Shown here one piece after another: positions 8,245 to 16,559 of a stretch of DNA of 38,233 nt (positions are counted from its first letter, which is position 1; each line of letters starts with the position of its first letter). Both the position numbers and the translations under genes were made by a program. Source of the DNA: UBA2136 sp047635695 (GTDB lineage: Bacteria > Pseudomonadota > Alphaproteobacteria > UBA2136); contig JBLILN010000016.1 in the NCBI GenBank assembly GCA_047635695.1, positions 1-38,233 on the forward strand, read 5' to 3'. The notes under the pieces are model-generated. The model worked only from the letters and a program-made list of their open reading frames with translations, did no database searches and was not told the origin of the DNA.

Positions 8245-11157
8245 TTACTCATCCTCACGCGGTGCATAGCCACGGCGCATTGTATTTTCCGTGACGACGC
8301 GCGGCTCTAGGAAATTCAGGAGGTAGTCAGGTCCACCAGCTTTTGTCCCTGTACCGCTTAAACCACCGCCACCAAAAGGCTGTCTGCCAACGAGTGCGCC
8401 CGTTGAACCACGGTTTATATATAAGTTACCAACCTTAAAGTGTTTTCTTGCGTAGTCAATGGTTTCAGGGTTACGGCTAAATACAGCCCCTGTGAGGGCA
8501 TATTCGCTATCCATGGCCATTTCAATAGCTTCGTTGATACTTTCGGCTTTATAAACAGCAAGGACAGGACCGAAAACTTCATCGGTTGTGAGTTTTGAAC
8601 CCTCCTTGAGATCAGTAAACACGCTCGGTGCCACAAAGTTACCTTTAAGGTTTTTGCTTAAAGGTGCTTGAGCTAATAGTTTGCCGTCTTTTTCGCCTAT
8701 TTTGATGTAGCTTTGTGTTTTCTTCTTCGCGGTGGCATCAATTACGGCATTGACGTCAAATGTAGGGTCGTCTGATGTACCCACACGTATGCCTTCAACC
8801 ATTTCTTTAAGGCGTTCTATAAATGGTTTATAGGCACTGCCAACAACAATAACACGTGAACAGGCCGAACATTTTTGCCCTTGGAATGCAAAGGCACTAT
8901 GAACTGTCCCCGGCACTGCTTCGTCTAAATCGGCACTGCTATCAACGATAATGGCGTTCTTACCACCCATTTCAATGACGCATTTTTTAACATGAGTTTG
9001 TCCTGGTGCAAGCTTGCCTGCTTGTTCTAGTATTTGTAGGCCCACACCTCTTGAGCCTGTAAAGGCAATCACATCTGTTTCCTTGCTTTTAACAATTTCA
9101 GCACCTACCACATCACCTTTACCCGGTAAAAAGTGTAAAACGTCCTTTGGTACGCCTGCTTCATGGAATATTTGCACCATTTTTTCGCCATTGGCAGATG
9201 TTTGTTCGGCGGGCTTGTATAAAACGGCGTTACCAGTCACAAGAGCGGCAGCTGTCATGCCCACGCTGATAGCAAAAGGAAAGTTCCAAGGAGCAATGAC
9301 AGTGGCAATACCTTTGGCTTCATAGTGGGTATGGTTGCTTTCTCCCCAAAGTGAATGCGGTTGAAGGTCTGCTTCTAAGGTTCTTATTTGATCGGCGTAA
9401 TAACGCATAAAATCAATGGCTTCACAAATATCTGCATCGGCACTTATCCAGTCTTTGCCTGCTTCATACACCTGTAAAGCGAAGAGGCTGTCCCATTCAC
9501 GTACACAAATATCGGCGGCTTTATCCATAATATCAGCGCGGGCATTGTGGCCAAGGTCAGACCATGCCTCTTGGGCGTCTTTGGCTTGCTGAATAGCATT
9601 TTTTGTTTGTGTTGCACTTAAACAATTTAATTTTGTAACAATAAGGTCTGTTTGCCAAGGGCAAGGGAGTTTTATGATGTTTTTTGTCGTTTTCCCTACG
9701 GTTACAGGTAGTTTTATTTTGAATTGTTCGAGCGCATTTTCAGCTCTTTTGCGGTTTTCAGTAATAGAAAAATCTTGTTCTGGGTGGTTTGCAAATCCTT
9801 TGCTCTCTTGGGCAGATTTTTCTGAAAATATAGGTTTTTGAAGGAGTTCACCATAGTTCGCTTCGCCCTTATCCTGCATACGTAAAAATGATTGATTTGC
9901 TGTATTTTCAAGGAGGCGGCGCACTAAATAGCTCATGCCTGGGATAAATTCACCGACGGGGCAATATTGACGTACACGGTAACCTTTGCTTTTAAGGGCG
10001 TCCCTAAAATTATCGGCCATGCCATAAAGTGCTTGAAATTCGAGGTCTTCAGGCTTTAAATTATAATGTTCTGCAACATTAATGGAATTGGCAATTGATC
10101 TTGCGTTGTGGCTGCCAATGCAAGGGCGTACAAATGGAAAGGCTTTGATAAAGATACCTGTTAATTTTTCATAATTGGCATCAGTGTCCTCTTTGATGTC
10201 AAACACAGGACATGGCCAATTTTTTTGTTCGGCTTGTGCTTGTTCAAAGTCCCAATAAGCGCCTTTAACAAGGCGGATACTAAAAGCTGTGCCGCGTTTT
10301 TTGGCAAATGAAATTAAGAGGTTTAAAACAGCTTCACTTTCACGCAGGTATGCTTGGCAAACAATACCAATATGTGGATAGTGCCTATATTTTTCGTCCA
10401 TTAAGACTGTTTGGAAAACGTCGAGTGTGAGTGGTAAAAGCTCAAACTGCTCAACATCAACATTAATAAAGGCACGGTGTGCCATGGCCGTGTCGAGCAA
10501 TTCACTAAATCGCTTGCATAATGCTTCCTTGCTGTCTTTATGTGCGGTCGCTGAAGTGTGTTCATATAAAGCGCTTAATTTTATAGAAACGTTCGCACGG
10601 GCAATTCTGCCAATGTTGTCTGCTTCAGAATAGGTTGTTTTTTCCCATGTATGTGAAGCAAGCGAAATTTCACGGATGGCATTATGGTAGCCCGTCATGA
10701 AGCCTTGCGCCTCTGATTCTGTGATAACGGCCTCGCCCAATAAATCAATAGAGCAAGCAATACCCCTTTCATGTAGTTTGGCGAATGTTTTAATACCTTC
10801 TTGTAAGGTTTCACCTGCAATAAAAGTTTTAGCCATGCTTTTAATATTATGACGACCGAGAGGTGCGATAACTTTACCAAGCAACCCTTGTCCTGGCAGG
10901 TGGGTACCAAGGAAGTTTTTAACACCTTCAACGTCTTTAAAGTAAGCGTTAAGATGTGTCATAAATTCATCGTCCGTACGTAACGAAGGGGCCACGTCGG
11001 TAAAACGTAATGACGCTAGACGGAAGTTTTCATGCTCCATCATTTTATCAATCAGTGCAGATGTCCAACTTTTTAGGCTGAATGCAGAAAACTTATTTTC
11101 TTTGAAATTGAGAATTTCTTCACCAACTTGGTGGATCTTTGTTTCGGAAATGTGCAT
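8245..11157 (-). CDS. putA: Bifunctional proline dehydrogenase / P5C dehydrogenase
   Basis: A 970-residue PutA that oxidises proline to glutamate in two steps. The first half is the FAD-dependent proline dehydrogenase barrel (RLVKGAYWDFEQAQ, YLVRRLLENTANQSF). The second half is an aldehyde dehydrogenase with VIAPWNFPFA, FTGSRGVG, the base in CVIEMGGKNA and the nucleophile Cys in FQGQKCSACSR. It lacks an N-terminal ribbon-helix-helix, so this is a minimal PutA that should not repress its own gene; family members of this type are about 1000 residues. Translation starts at ATG 11157 with GGGG 6 nt upstream. It is divergent from the TcpQ-like gene across 162 bases. Confidence 0.95.
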   Translation of the reverse strand: MHISETKIHQVGEEILNFKENKFSAFSLKSWTSALIDKMMEHENFRLASLRFTDVAPSLRTDDEFMTHLNAYFKDVEGVKNFLGTHLPGQGLLGKVIAPLGRHNIKSMAKTFIAGETLQEGIKTFAKLHERGIACSIDLLGEAVITESEAQGFMTGYHNAIREISLASHTWEKTTYSEADNIGRIARANVSIKLSALYEHTSATAHKDSKEALCKRFSELLDTAMAHRAFINVDVEQFELLPLTLDVFQTVLMDEKYRHYPHIGIVCQAYLRESEAVLNLLISFAKKRGTAFSIRLVKGAYWDFEQAQAEQKNWPCPVFDIKEDTDANYEKLTGIFIKAFPFVRPCIGSHNARSIANSINVAEHYNLKPEDLEFQALYGMADNFRDALKSKGYRVRQYCPVGEFIPGMSYLVRRLLENTANQSFLRMQDKGEANYGELLQKPIFSEKSAQESKGFANHPEQDFSITENRKRAENALEQFKIKLPVTVGKTTKNIIKLPCPWQTDLIVTKLNCLSATQTKNAIQQAKDAQEAWSDLGHNARADIMDKAADICVREWDSLFALQVYEAGKDWISADADICEAIDFMRYYADQIRTLEADLQPHSLWGESNHTHYEAKGIATVIAPWNFPFAISVGMTAAALVTGNAVLYKPAEQTSANGEKMVQIFHEAGVPKDVLHFLPGKGDVVGAEIVKSKETDVIAFTGSRGVGLQILEQAGKLAPGQTHVKKCVIEMGGKNAIIVDSSADLDEAVPGTVHSAFAFQGQKCSACSRVIVVGSAYKPFIERLKEMVEGIRVGTSDDPTFDVNAVIDATAKKKTQSYIKIGEKDGKLLAQAPLSKNLKGNFVAPSVFTDLKEGSKLTTDEVFGPVLAVYKAESINEAIEMAMDSEYALTGAVFSRNPETIDYARKHFKVGNLYINRGSTGALVGRQPFGGGGLSGTGTKAGGPDYLLNFLEPRVVTENTMRRGYAPREDE

Positions 11158-11319
11158 GAATGCCCCTATATTTTTACTTTTTTATTAAGTGTGGCTATAT
11201 TGCCGATGCACTTATGGTGATTTCCATGGTAATGGATAGATATAGGCTGGTCAAGATTGCTTCACTATAAAGATATGAGTTACCTTTATGACTAAGCATT
11301 AATGTATCAGAGTATATAA

Positions 11320-11895
11320 ATGAAATTATTGAATTTAAAAGTTACAACTTTATTGGTGGCCCTTGTATTGGCCCCTTCAGCTATGGCGCAAAACGTTATG
11401 ATGTCTGAAGATGCAGCCATGAAAAACTTCAAAGAAGCTGCAAAGTTGTTTCGTGAAGGTGAAGTGGATACCACTGAGCCAGTAAATAAAGTTGACGCCG
11501 AAAAAAATACAGCTGAAAAAGTGAAGTCTAAATCTAAGGTTTCGATTATCAAACAACAAGAAATAGATCTTTACGAACAAGGATTTGGTACTGAGTACCA
11601 ATCTATTGAAGATATTGACGTTTCCATCAACATTGAAAATGAAACAATTGAAAATGTTGTAAAACGTATTATAGAAGGTTCACGCGAAAAGTCTGGTAAA
11701 TGGATTGTTAAATGGCGCGTGAGTTCAGAAAGTAGCTACGTTCTATCGGAACGAGTGAACCTAACAGCAGAAACAAACTTAAGTAATTTTATGTCGTATC
11801 TTGTTGACCGCGTGAACAACATGACAGGTGTAAAATTGTTTGTAACTGTATTTGATAAATCACGTATTATTTTAATTTCGGATACTTACTATTGA
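11320..11895 (+). CDS. TcpQ/PilL-like periplasmic protein of a type IVb pilus-type system
   Basis: A 191-residue protein with a signal peptide (MKLLNLKVTTLLVALVLAPSAMAQ, cleavage after AMA). A charged linker rich in Lys and Glu (residues about 40-85) leads to a C-terminal domain of about 90 residues (SGKWIVKWRVSSESSYVLSE and onward) resembling the TcpQ/PilL C-terminal domain, which assists the outer-membrane secretin of type IVb pili. The next gene is such a secretin and overlaps by one base (TGATG), which strongly supports a joint role. The TcpQ assignment rests on pattern and context and is moderate. Confidence 0.65.
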   Translation: MKLLNLKVTTLLVALVLAPSAMAQNVMMSEDAAMKNFKEAAKLFREGEVDTTEPVNKVDAEKNTAEKVKSKSKVSIIKQQEIDLYEQGFGTEYQSIEDIDVSINIENETIENVVKRIIEGSREKSGKWIVKWRVSSESSYVLSERVNLTAETNLSNFMSYLVDRVNNMTGVKLFVTVFDKSRIILISDTYY

Positions 11896-13583
11896 TGAGA
11901 AACATGAAAAACAAATTTTTAGCATTCACAGCGGCGCTTTTAGTAAGCGCTTGTGGTACATATTATGAAGAAGAAGTTCAACCTCTTTCTGACAGGGAAG
12001 TGGAAGAATATAAGCAGTTTCAACCAACAAGCTCTATGCGTAATGGTGTTTTCCATATGCAGCGCATTGGTGAACAAAATTCAGTACGTGTATCAGACGT
12101 TATTATGTTGAAACGCCCTGATTTGCCACCGTTCGACGTGGCATATATTTCTCGTAATGTTGAAACAGTTATTCTAGAGCTGGCAAACGCAGCGGGCGAA
12201 TCTATCGTTATTCCTCAAGGCGTACGTAACCGTACGGTGACTGTTGTACATTCAGGCGGTGACTTCCAAGACATGCTTGAAATTATTTTGTCTAAAGTGG
12301 GTTATCACTATAACTACATTGATGGCGTTTGGTATGTAACACGTTTCCCTGTACGTACTTATAACCTAGAAATTGGCCAGAGTGATCGTGCTGGTAGTAT
12401 TGTTTCTATGAATGAGTTTTCTCCAGAAGTGGCTGAAAATTCAGCAAGCAAATTTACATCAGAAGAACTTGATACTAAATATACTGATAATATTTGGGAA
12501 CAAGTAGAAGAAGCTATTGTTGAGCTGGCTCAGGTTGGTAATGTAGCCCCTGCAGAAGGTAATGCCTCTGGTGGTATAAGCCCTTCAGGGCGCTTTTTAA
12601 GAACAAATGACACTTCAGGTAATGACTTATTTGGTGATTTGACTGAATCAGGTGGTTTAGCACCAATAGAAGTTGAAAATGTTGCAAGCAGTGACCACCT
12701 TCAGCCAGAAGAAAAAGCTGAGCCTTGGTATCAAGTAACAAGAAGTGCTGGTTTAATAACAGTACGTGCAGCACCGGAAGCACACAGATTAATCGAAGAA
12801 TACCTATCACAAGTACAAGAAAACTCATTGAAGCAAATATTTGTTGAATTGCGTATTATTGCCGTTGTTAAAGACAAGAAAACAGACCGTGGTGCTGACT
12901 GGGACAAAAGCGGCATAGATCTAGACGATGCACTTTCATCTGTTGGTTTTTCACCATCCACAGCGCTTAACGTGGGTAATGCGGCAGGTGCGGTATTTAG
13001 TGCTGCAACGCCTAGTGGTGACCTAGGTTTTGTTTATCAAGCCCTATCAAATGTGGGTAGTGTACATACAGTAACAAGCCCAAGTGTTGTTGCCCGTAAT
13101 AACCAATTGTCACGCGTTAGCTTAACAAAACAACTGGGTTACGCAGAAACTGAAGTTGAGCAAAACACCACATCAGGCGGTGACGTTGTTATTGGTACCA
13201 GAACAGATAAACCTAAATACAAAAATGCAGGTACAGTCCTTAGTGTCTTCCCTTACATTGGTAAGCGTAAAGTGCAAATGCGTGTACGTTTGAGTATTTC
13301 TAACAAATCGGGCGACACAGCAATTACTACACGTGTTGGTGACGATGATGCAATTACAAACCAAGTGCCAGAGTTGACAACAAATGTTATTGACCAAGAT
13401 ATGGTGGTAGAATATGGCCGTGTGTACCTTATTTCTAAAATTGTTGAAGCAACAACAAGTGCAGATAAAGACTACATACCAGGTTTAGCCGATATTCCAG
13501 GTTTAGGTGAAATTATGCAGCGTAACGTAAACTCTAAAGAAGACACTGAATTTATTGTTCTTCTGCGCGTTTCACGCAGCTAA
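11895..13583 (+). CDS. Lipoprotein secretin, PilN/BfpB-like
   Basis: A 562-residue outer-membrane channel protein. The N-terminus has a lipobox (LLVSAC, Cys near residue 20), as in PilN/BfpB secretins of type IVb pili. An N-domain of about 150 residues is followed by a Ser/Gly/Asn-rich linker (about 165-260). The C-terminal secretin domain has GTVLSVFPYIGKRKVQMRV and the closing IPGLADIPGLGEIMQRN, equivalent to the secretin VPxLGDIPxLG signature. The ATG at 11895 overlaps the preceding stop; an ATG at 11904 is also possible. No ATPase, platform or pilin genes are nearby, so the partner components must be elsewhere or the pair works in another secretion apparatus. Confidence 0.9.
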   Translation: MRNMKNKFLAFTAALLVSACGTYYEEEVQPLSDREVEEYKQFQPTSSMRNGVFHMQRIGEQNSVRVSDVIMLKRPDLPPFDVAYISRNVETVILELANAAGESIVIPQGVRNRTVTVVHSGGDFQDMLEIILSKVGYHYNYIDGVWYVTRFPVRTYNLEIGQSDRAGSIVSMNEFSPEVAENSASKFTSEELDTKYTDNIWEQVEEAIVELAQVGNVAPAEGNASGGISPSGRFLRTNDTSGNDLFGDLTESGGLAPIEVENVASSDHLQPEEKAEPWYQVTRSAGLITVRAAPEAHRLIEEYLSQVQENSLKQIFVELRIIAVVKDKKTDRGADWDKSGIDLDDALSSVGFSPSTALNVGNAAGAVFSAATPSGDLGFVYQALSNVGSVHTVTSPSVVARNNQLSRVSLTKQLGYAETEVEQNTTSGGDVVIGTRTDKPKYKNAGTVLSVFPYIGKRKVQMRVRLSISNKSGDTAITTRVGDDDAITNQVPELTTNVIDQDMVVEYGRVYLISKIVEATTSADKDYIPGLADIPGLGEIMQRNVNSKEDTEFIVLLRVSRS

Positions 13584-13619
13584 AAATAACTGATTAGCAT
13601 AGGCTATTTACTAAAAATG

Positions 13620-13647
13620 AACGCCTTTTACGAGGCGTTTATTTTTT
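13620..13647 (+). terminator. Intrinsic terminator after the secretin gene
   Basis: AACGCCT, loop TTTACG, AGGCGTT, then T-tract, 37 nt after the stop. Confidence 0.88.
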
Positions 13648-13703
13648 AGAGCAAGTATTCAGGCTATTAATGAACAATATATTTTATAAATAAGGATTGT
13701 CTG

Positions 13704-14597
13704 ATGACAACGAGACCATTATTAAAACAAGGCGGCACAGTATTAATTGTTTCACCTTCTTGGTTTCGTGGTGAAGAGCGAACCTATGCAATGGAATCAC
13801 TCCTGAACACATATGGTTTTGAAGCGGAAACACATGTGCAGTGTCATGTGCAGTTTGGACAATTTGCAGGTTCTGTTGAAGAACGCGCTTTTGCCATAAA
13901 CGAAGCTTTTATGGATGAAAGTATTGACGCTGTTATTTGCGCGGCTGGCGGTTATGGTGCTTTACAATTGCTAGACGGTATCAATTATGAACTTATTAAA
14001 AAAAACCCTAAGCCCTTCGTTGGTTACAGTGACGCAACAGCCCTTTTAAACGCTATTTATGCCAAGACAGGTTTAGTGACCTACCACGGCCCTATGGGTT
14101 GTTGTATGAGCTATAAGCAGCACCCTGAAACGACTCAAAGTTTTTTAGATGTAGTCGTCGCTGGTGAAGGGCAAGTCAAATTAGCAGGTAACTGTTTAAA
14201 GTCAGGTGAAGCGGCAGGTATACTTTTAGGCGGTAATATGACCGTTTTTGATCAACTTATCGGTACTAGCTACATGCCAAATGCTGATAATATCATTCTA
14301 TTCCTTGAGGATACAACTGATGAAAAAATAAATGAGCTCGATAAAAAACTCCTTCACCTCAGACATAGTGGTGTTTTGAAAAATGTACGCGGTGTAATTT
14401 TGGGTGAAATGGATAAATTAAGCGATAACGAAACACCGTTTGGCAAAAACACAAAACAGCTTGTAGAAGAATACTTACCAAATATTCCAGCTGTTATGAA
14501 CGTTAAGTGCGGGCATGATGATAGCTTGCTGACATTTCCTGTGGGCGCACATATTCAACTAACGGTTAACGATATATCCTCCAAATTAGAATTTTAA
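13704..14597 (+). CDS. ldcA: Murein LD-carboxypeptidase, peptidase family S66
   Basis: A 297-residue cytoplasmic enzyme that removes the terminal D-alanine from recycled tetrapeptides. The nucleophile is Ser109 in VGYSDATALL; the other catalytic residues fit the Glu of FLEDTTDEK and the His of CGHDDSLLTFPVGA. HGPMG and LLGGNMTV are also family marks. Length is normal. AAGGA lies 8 nt before the ATG. Monocistronic between two terminators. The S66 family also contains microcin-immunity MccF proteins, but the GYSD context and size fit LdcA better. Confidence 0.9.
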   Translation: MTTRPLLKQGGTVLIVSPSWFRGEERTYAMESLLNTYGFEAETHVQCHVQFGQFAGSVEERAFAINEAFMDESIDAVICAAGGYGALQLLDGINYELIKKNPKPFVGYSDATALLNAIYAKTGLVTYHGPMGCCMSYKQHPETTQSFLDVVVAGEGQVKLAGNCLKSGEAAGILLGGNMTVFDQLIGTSYMPNADNIILFLEDTTDEKINELDKKLLHLRHSGVLKNVRGVILGEMDKLSDNETPFGKNTKQLVEEYLPNIPAVMNVKCGHDDSLLTFPVGAHIQLTVNDISSKLEF

Positions 14598-14599
14598 GC

Positions 14600-14627
14600 A
14601 AAAAAAAGAGCCCTAAGGCTCATTTTA
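14600..14627. terminator. Bidirectional intrinsic terminator
   Basis: A-tract, GAGCC-CTAA-GGCTC, ATTTTAT; placed between convergent genes. Confidence 0.8.
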
Positions 14628-14642
14628 TATTCGTTTTGATGC

Positions 14643-15224
14643 TTATAACTGTTTTAATGATTCTGTAAAGTATTCGGACATATCGGTGTAAATACGAACC
14701 AAAGTATCGGCTTTTTTAGTGGCTTTGTTACCAGCACGTACATGTCGTTGCTGATTCTCGTTTACATAGACATATAAATTTGCTGCAGCATGCTGTTTTT
14801 GAGCGATGTCGTTATACATTTCTGTTGCATCAATAATGCTTGTACGCCCCTTCATTAAAGAATGTGCATAAGCAAAGGAATTTAATTTTACAACTAAAGA
14901 CTCAATTTTATCATTTTTAACTTTAATTTGAGCCTTTAAAGGAATGGATGCAGCTTTTTTTTTGCCCCATAAACCTATAAAACCTAGTGCGGATTTATCT
15001 TTTTGAATGTTAGCAACCTGATCTTCTAATTGTGATATTTCATGATTGATATGATGGGTAATAAGGTTGAATTGTTCTAAATGGTTTGCCTGCATAAAGG
15101 TATTTAAGAGCTTTTTTTTCGCTTTTAAATGCTTAAATTCATCACTGGGTGACTTAGCAGAGCTTTCACTGTCACAAAATTGATCACACTTGCGTTGCAT
15201 ACTGTTGTTGTTCATCGAAAACAT
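14643..15224 (-). CDS. Unrecognised soluble coiled-coil-like protein
   Basis: A 193-residue protein, highly polar and predicted mostly helical, without signal peptide or membrane segment. Residues about 30-75 and 90-110 look like coiled coils, separated by a GFIGLWGKKK turn. Two cysteines sit near the N-terminus (KCDQFC). AAGGAGA 6 nt before the ATG supports the start. It begins 11 nt after the preceding small membrane protein, so the two are an operon. No family recognised. Confidence 0.7.
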   Translation of the reverse strand: MFSMNNNSMQRKCDQFCDSESSAKSPSDEFKHLKAKKKLLNTFMQANHLEQFNLITHHINHEISQLEDQVANIQKDKSALGFIGLWGKKKAASIPLKAQIKVKNDKIESLVVKLNSFAYAHSLMKGRTSIIDATEMYNDIAQKQHAAANLYVYVNENQQRHVRAGNKATKKADTLVRIYTDMSEYFTESLKQL

Positions 15225-15235
15225 TAGTTTTCTCC

Positions 15236-15550
15236 TTAGTTTTTATAAAACTGGTCAAGAATAAAAATATATTGCTCCCATTCCTCACGTTTTAAGTCGG
15301 CAATGAATGAGTAATAAAATTTATTAAAGGGGCGCCATGCTTTATAGGCTGTTTTTTGAGTAAAGGTTATTTCAGCCTTTGCTTTTATAAGCAGGGCTTC
15401 ATTTATTTCAGGGCATTGTTGTTTATTTTGTTTTTCACGTAAATGGTGGATAGGCGCCATAAATATTGAAAAAAGAACAATAAGAACAATGGGGGTGATT
15501 ACATAAATAATGGCAAGAATGCCTAATATATAAATTATGTTTTCTGTCAT
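15236..15550 (-). CDS. Small protein with N-terminal membrane helix
   Basis: A 104-residue protein with a long hydrophobic segment (about residues 4-31) and a basic, aromatic-rich cytoplasmic or periplasmic tail (AWRPFNKFYYSFIADLKREEWEQY). GAGGAA lies 7-8 nt before the ATG. First gene of a two-gene operon with the coiled-coil protein at 14643-15224. Unknown function; the pairing suggests a membrane anchor and a soluble partner. Confidence 0.65.
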   Translation of the reverse strand: MTENIIYILGILAIIYVITPIVLIVLFSIFMAPIHHLREKQNKQQCPEINEALLIKAKAEITFTQKTAYKAWRPFNKFYYSFIADLKREEWEQYIFILDQFYKN

Positions 15551-15755
15551 AGGAGGTTCCTCAAAAGATTGAGAATTAAAAGTAAATAAAAGGATGTTTC
15601 GAATTTCTAGCCTTTAATATAAGCACTTGTTGATGTAATTTCAAGTTATTTCGTATACAAACCGTCTGTTTTTGCGGTTATAAAATTTGTGCTTTGCAAT
15701 ATAAGTAACTTGTAGGGTAAAATACTCTAAATATTTTTGTTTAAAAGAGGACAGC

Positions 15756-16517
15756 TTGTTGGTAAATAAAACAAACGTTATTCAGTTAGAAGTGGATGGT
15801 ACATTCGAAAGCTTTGATGGCTTCGATGGTACTCAAACCATTGATGTGTCGCCAGAGCAGGTACATGTCGAAACAAAATCTCAACGTGAGACAGTGCAGC
15901 CCGAAAAGCATACTTATGCACACCATGGCTATTATAACGACGGTTATGCGTCTCCCGAACTGCCTGAAATGGCAAAGCACTATAGTTCAAATAAGGCCAA
16001 AAGCTTTATGTTTCTTTTTTCACTAGCGCTCATTGCTGTCACAGCGAGTGTGGTCCAAACAACGCAAAATAAAATTGACTATGTGGCACAAGAACGTGAA
16101 AAATTGACAGATTTTAAATACCGTAGCGAAAATCAAAAAATAGCCTCTACAATGGACATGATGCAGCTTAATACAGTTGCACTGGAAGAGTCCGTTACTA
16201 AAATGGGTCAAATTGTTAATAACCGCAAAGCCTTGGTTGAGATGGAAACAGCTTTACGTAAGCAAAAAGCTGGTGAAGGTGGTATTGTATCTGACGCACA
16301 AGCGCGAGACATGCTATTACGTGCTGGTTATCAACCTGCACAAATTGATGAAAAACAAATGACTTCTTATAAACAAAAATATGCAGGCGTTGAAGGAGAT
16401 GTTGATTTTGCTCGTGACGTTGCAGGTGATATTGTTCAAGAAGAAGTTGAATCATTTGTGCATAAAATGAAACTTATTTCCAGTGTAGGTGAATATATTT
16501 ATAACCGTTCTCAATAG
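15756..16517 (+). CDS. Single-pass membrane protein of unknown function, TTG start
   Basis: A 253-residue protein. Residues 1-85 are acidic and His/Tyr-rich, one membrane helix follows (FMFLFSLALIAVTASVV, about 85-102), then a long helical, probably coiled-coil region (about 110-175) and a C-terminal domain with a DAQARDMLLRAGYQPAQID helix. There is no ATG for 75 codons; two adjacent TTG codons at 15756 and 15759 follow AAGAGG at 5-8 nt, so a TTG start is the best reading. Monocistronic. No family recognised. It lies near a secretin pair and an EAL receptor, but nothing links them directly. Confidence 0.65.
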   Translation: MLVNKTNVIQLEVDGTFESFDGFDGTQTIDVSPEQVHVETKSQRETVQPEKHTYAHHGYYNDGYASPELPEMAKHYSSNKAKSFMFLFSLALIAVTASVVQTTQNKIDYVAQEREKLTDFKYRSENQKIASTMDMMQLNTVALEESVTKMGQIVNNRKALVEMETALRKQKAGEGGIVSDAQARDMLLRAGYQPAQIDEKQMTSYKQKYAGVEGDVDFARDVAGDIVQEEVESFVHKMKLISSVGEYIYNRSQ

Positions 16518-16526
16518 GCAGCGCAT

Positions 16527-16553
16527 AAAAAAGCCTCTAGCAGCGAGGCCTTT
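16527..16553. terminator. Terminator between convergent genes
   Basis: GCCTC, loop TAGCAGC, GAGGC. The T-tract is good only on the minus strand (AAAAAA at 16527-16532), so it mainly ends the EAL operon; it may act weakly on +. Confidence 0.75.
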
Positions 16554-16559
16554 GTGGTC

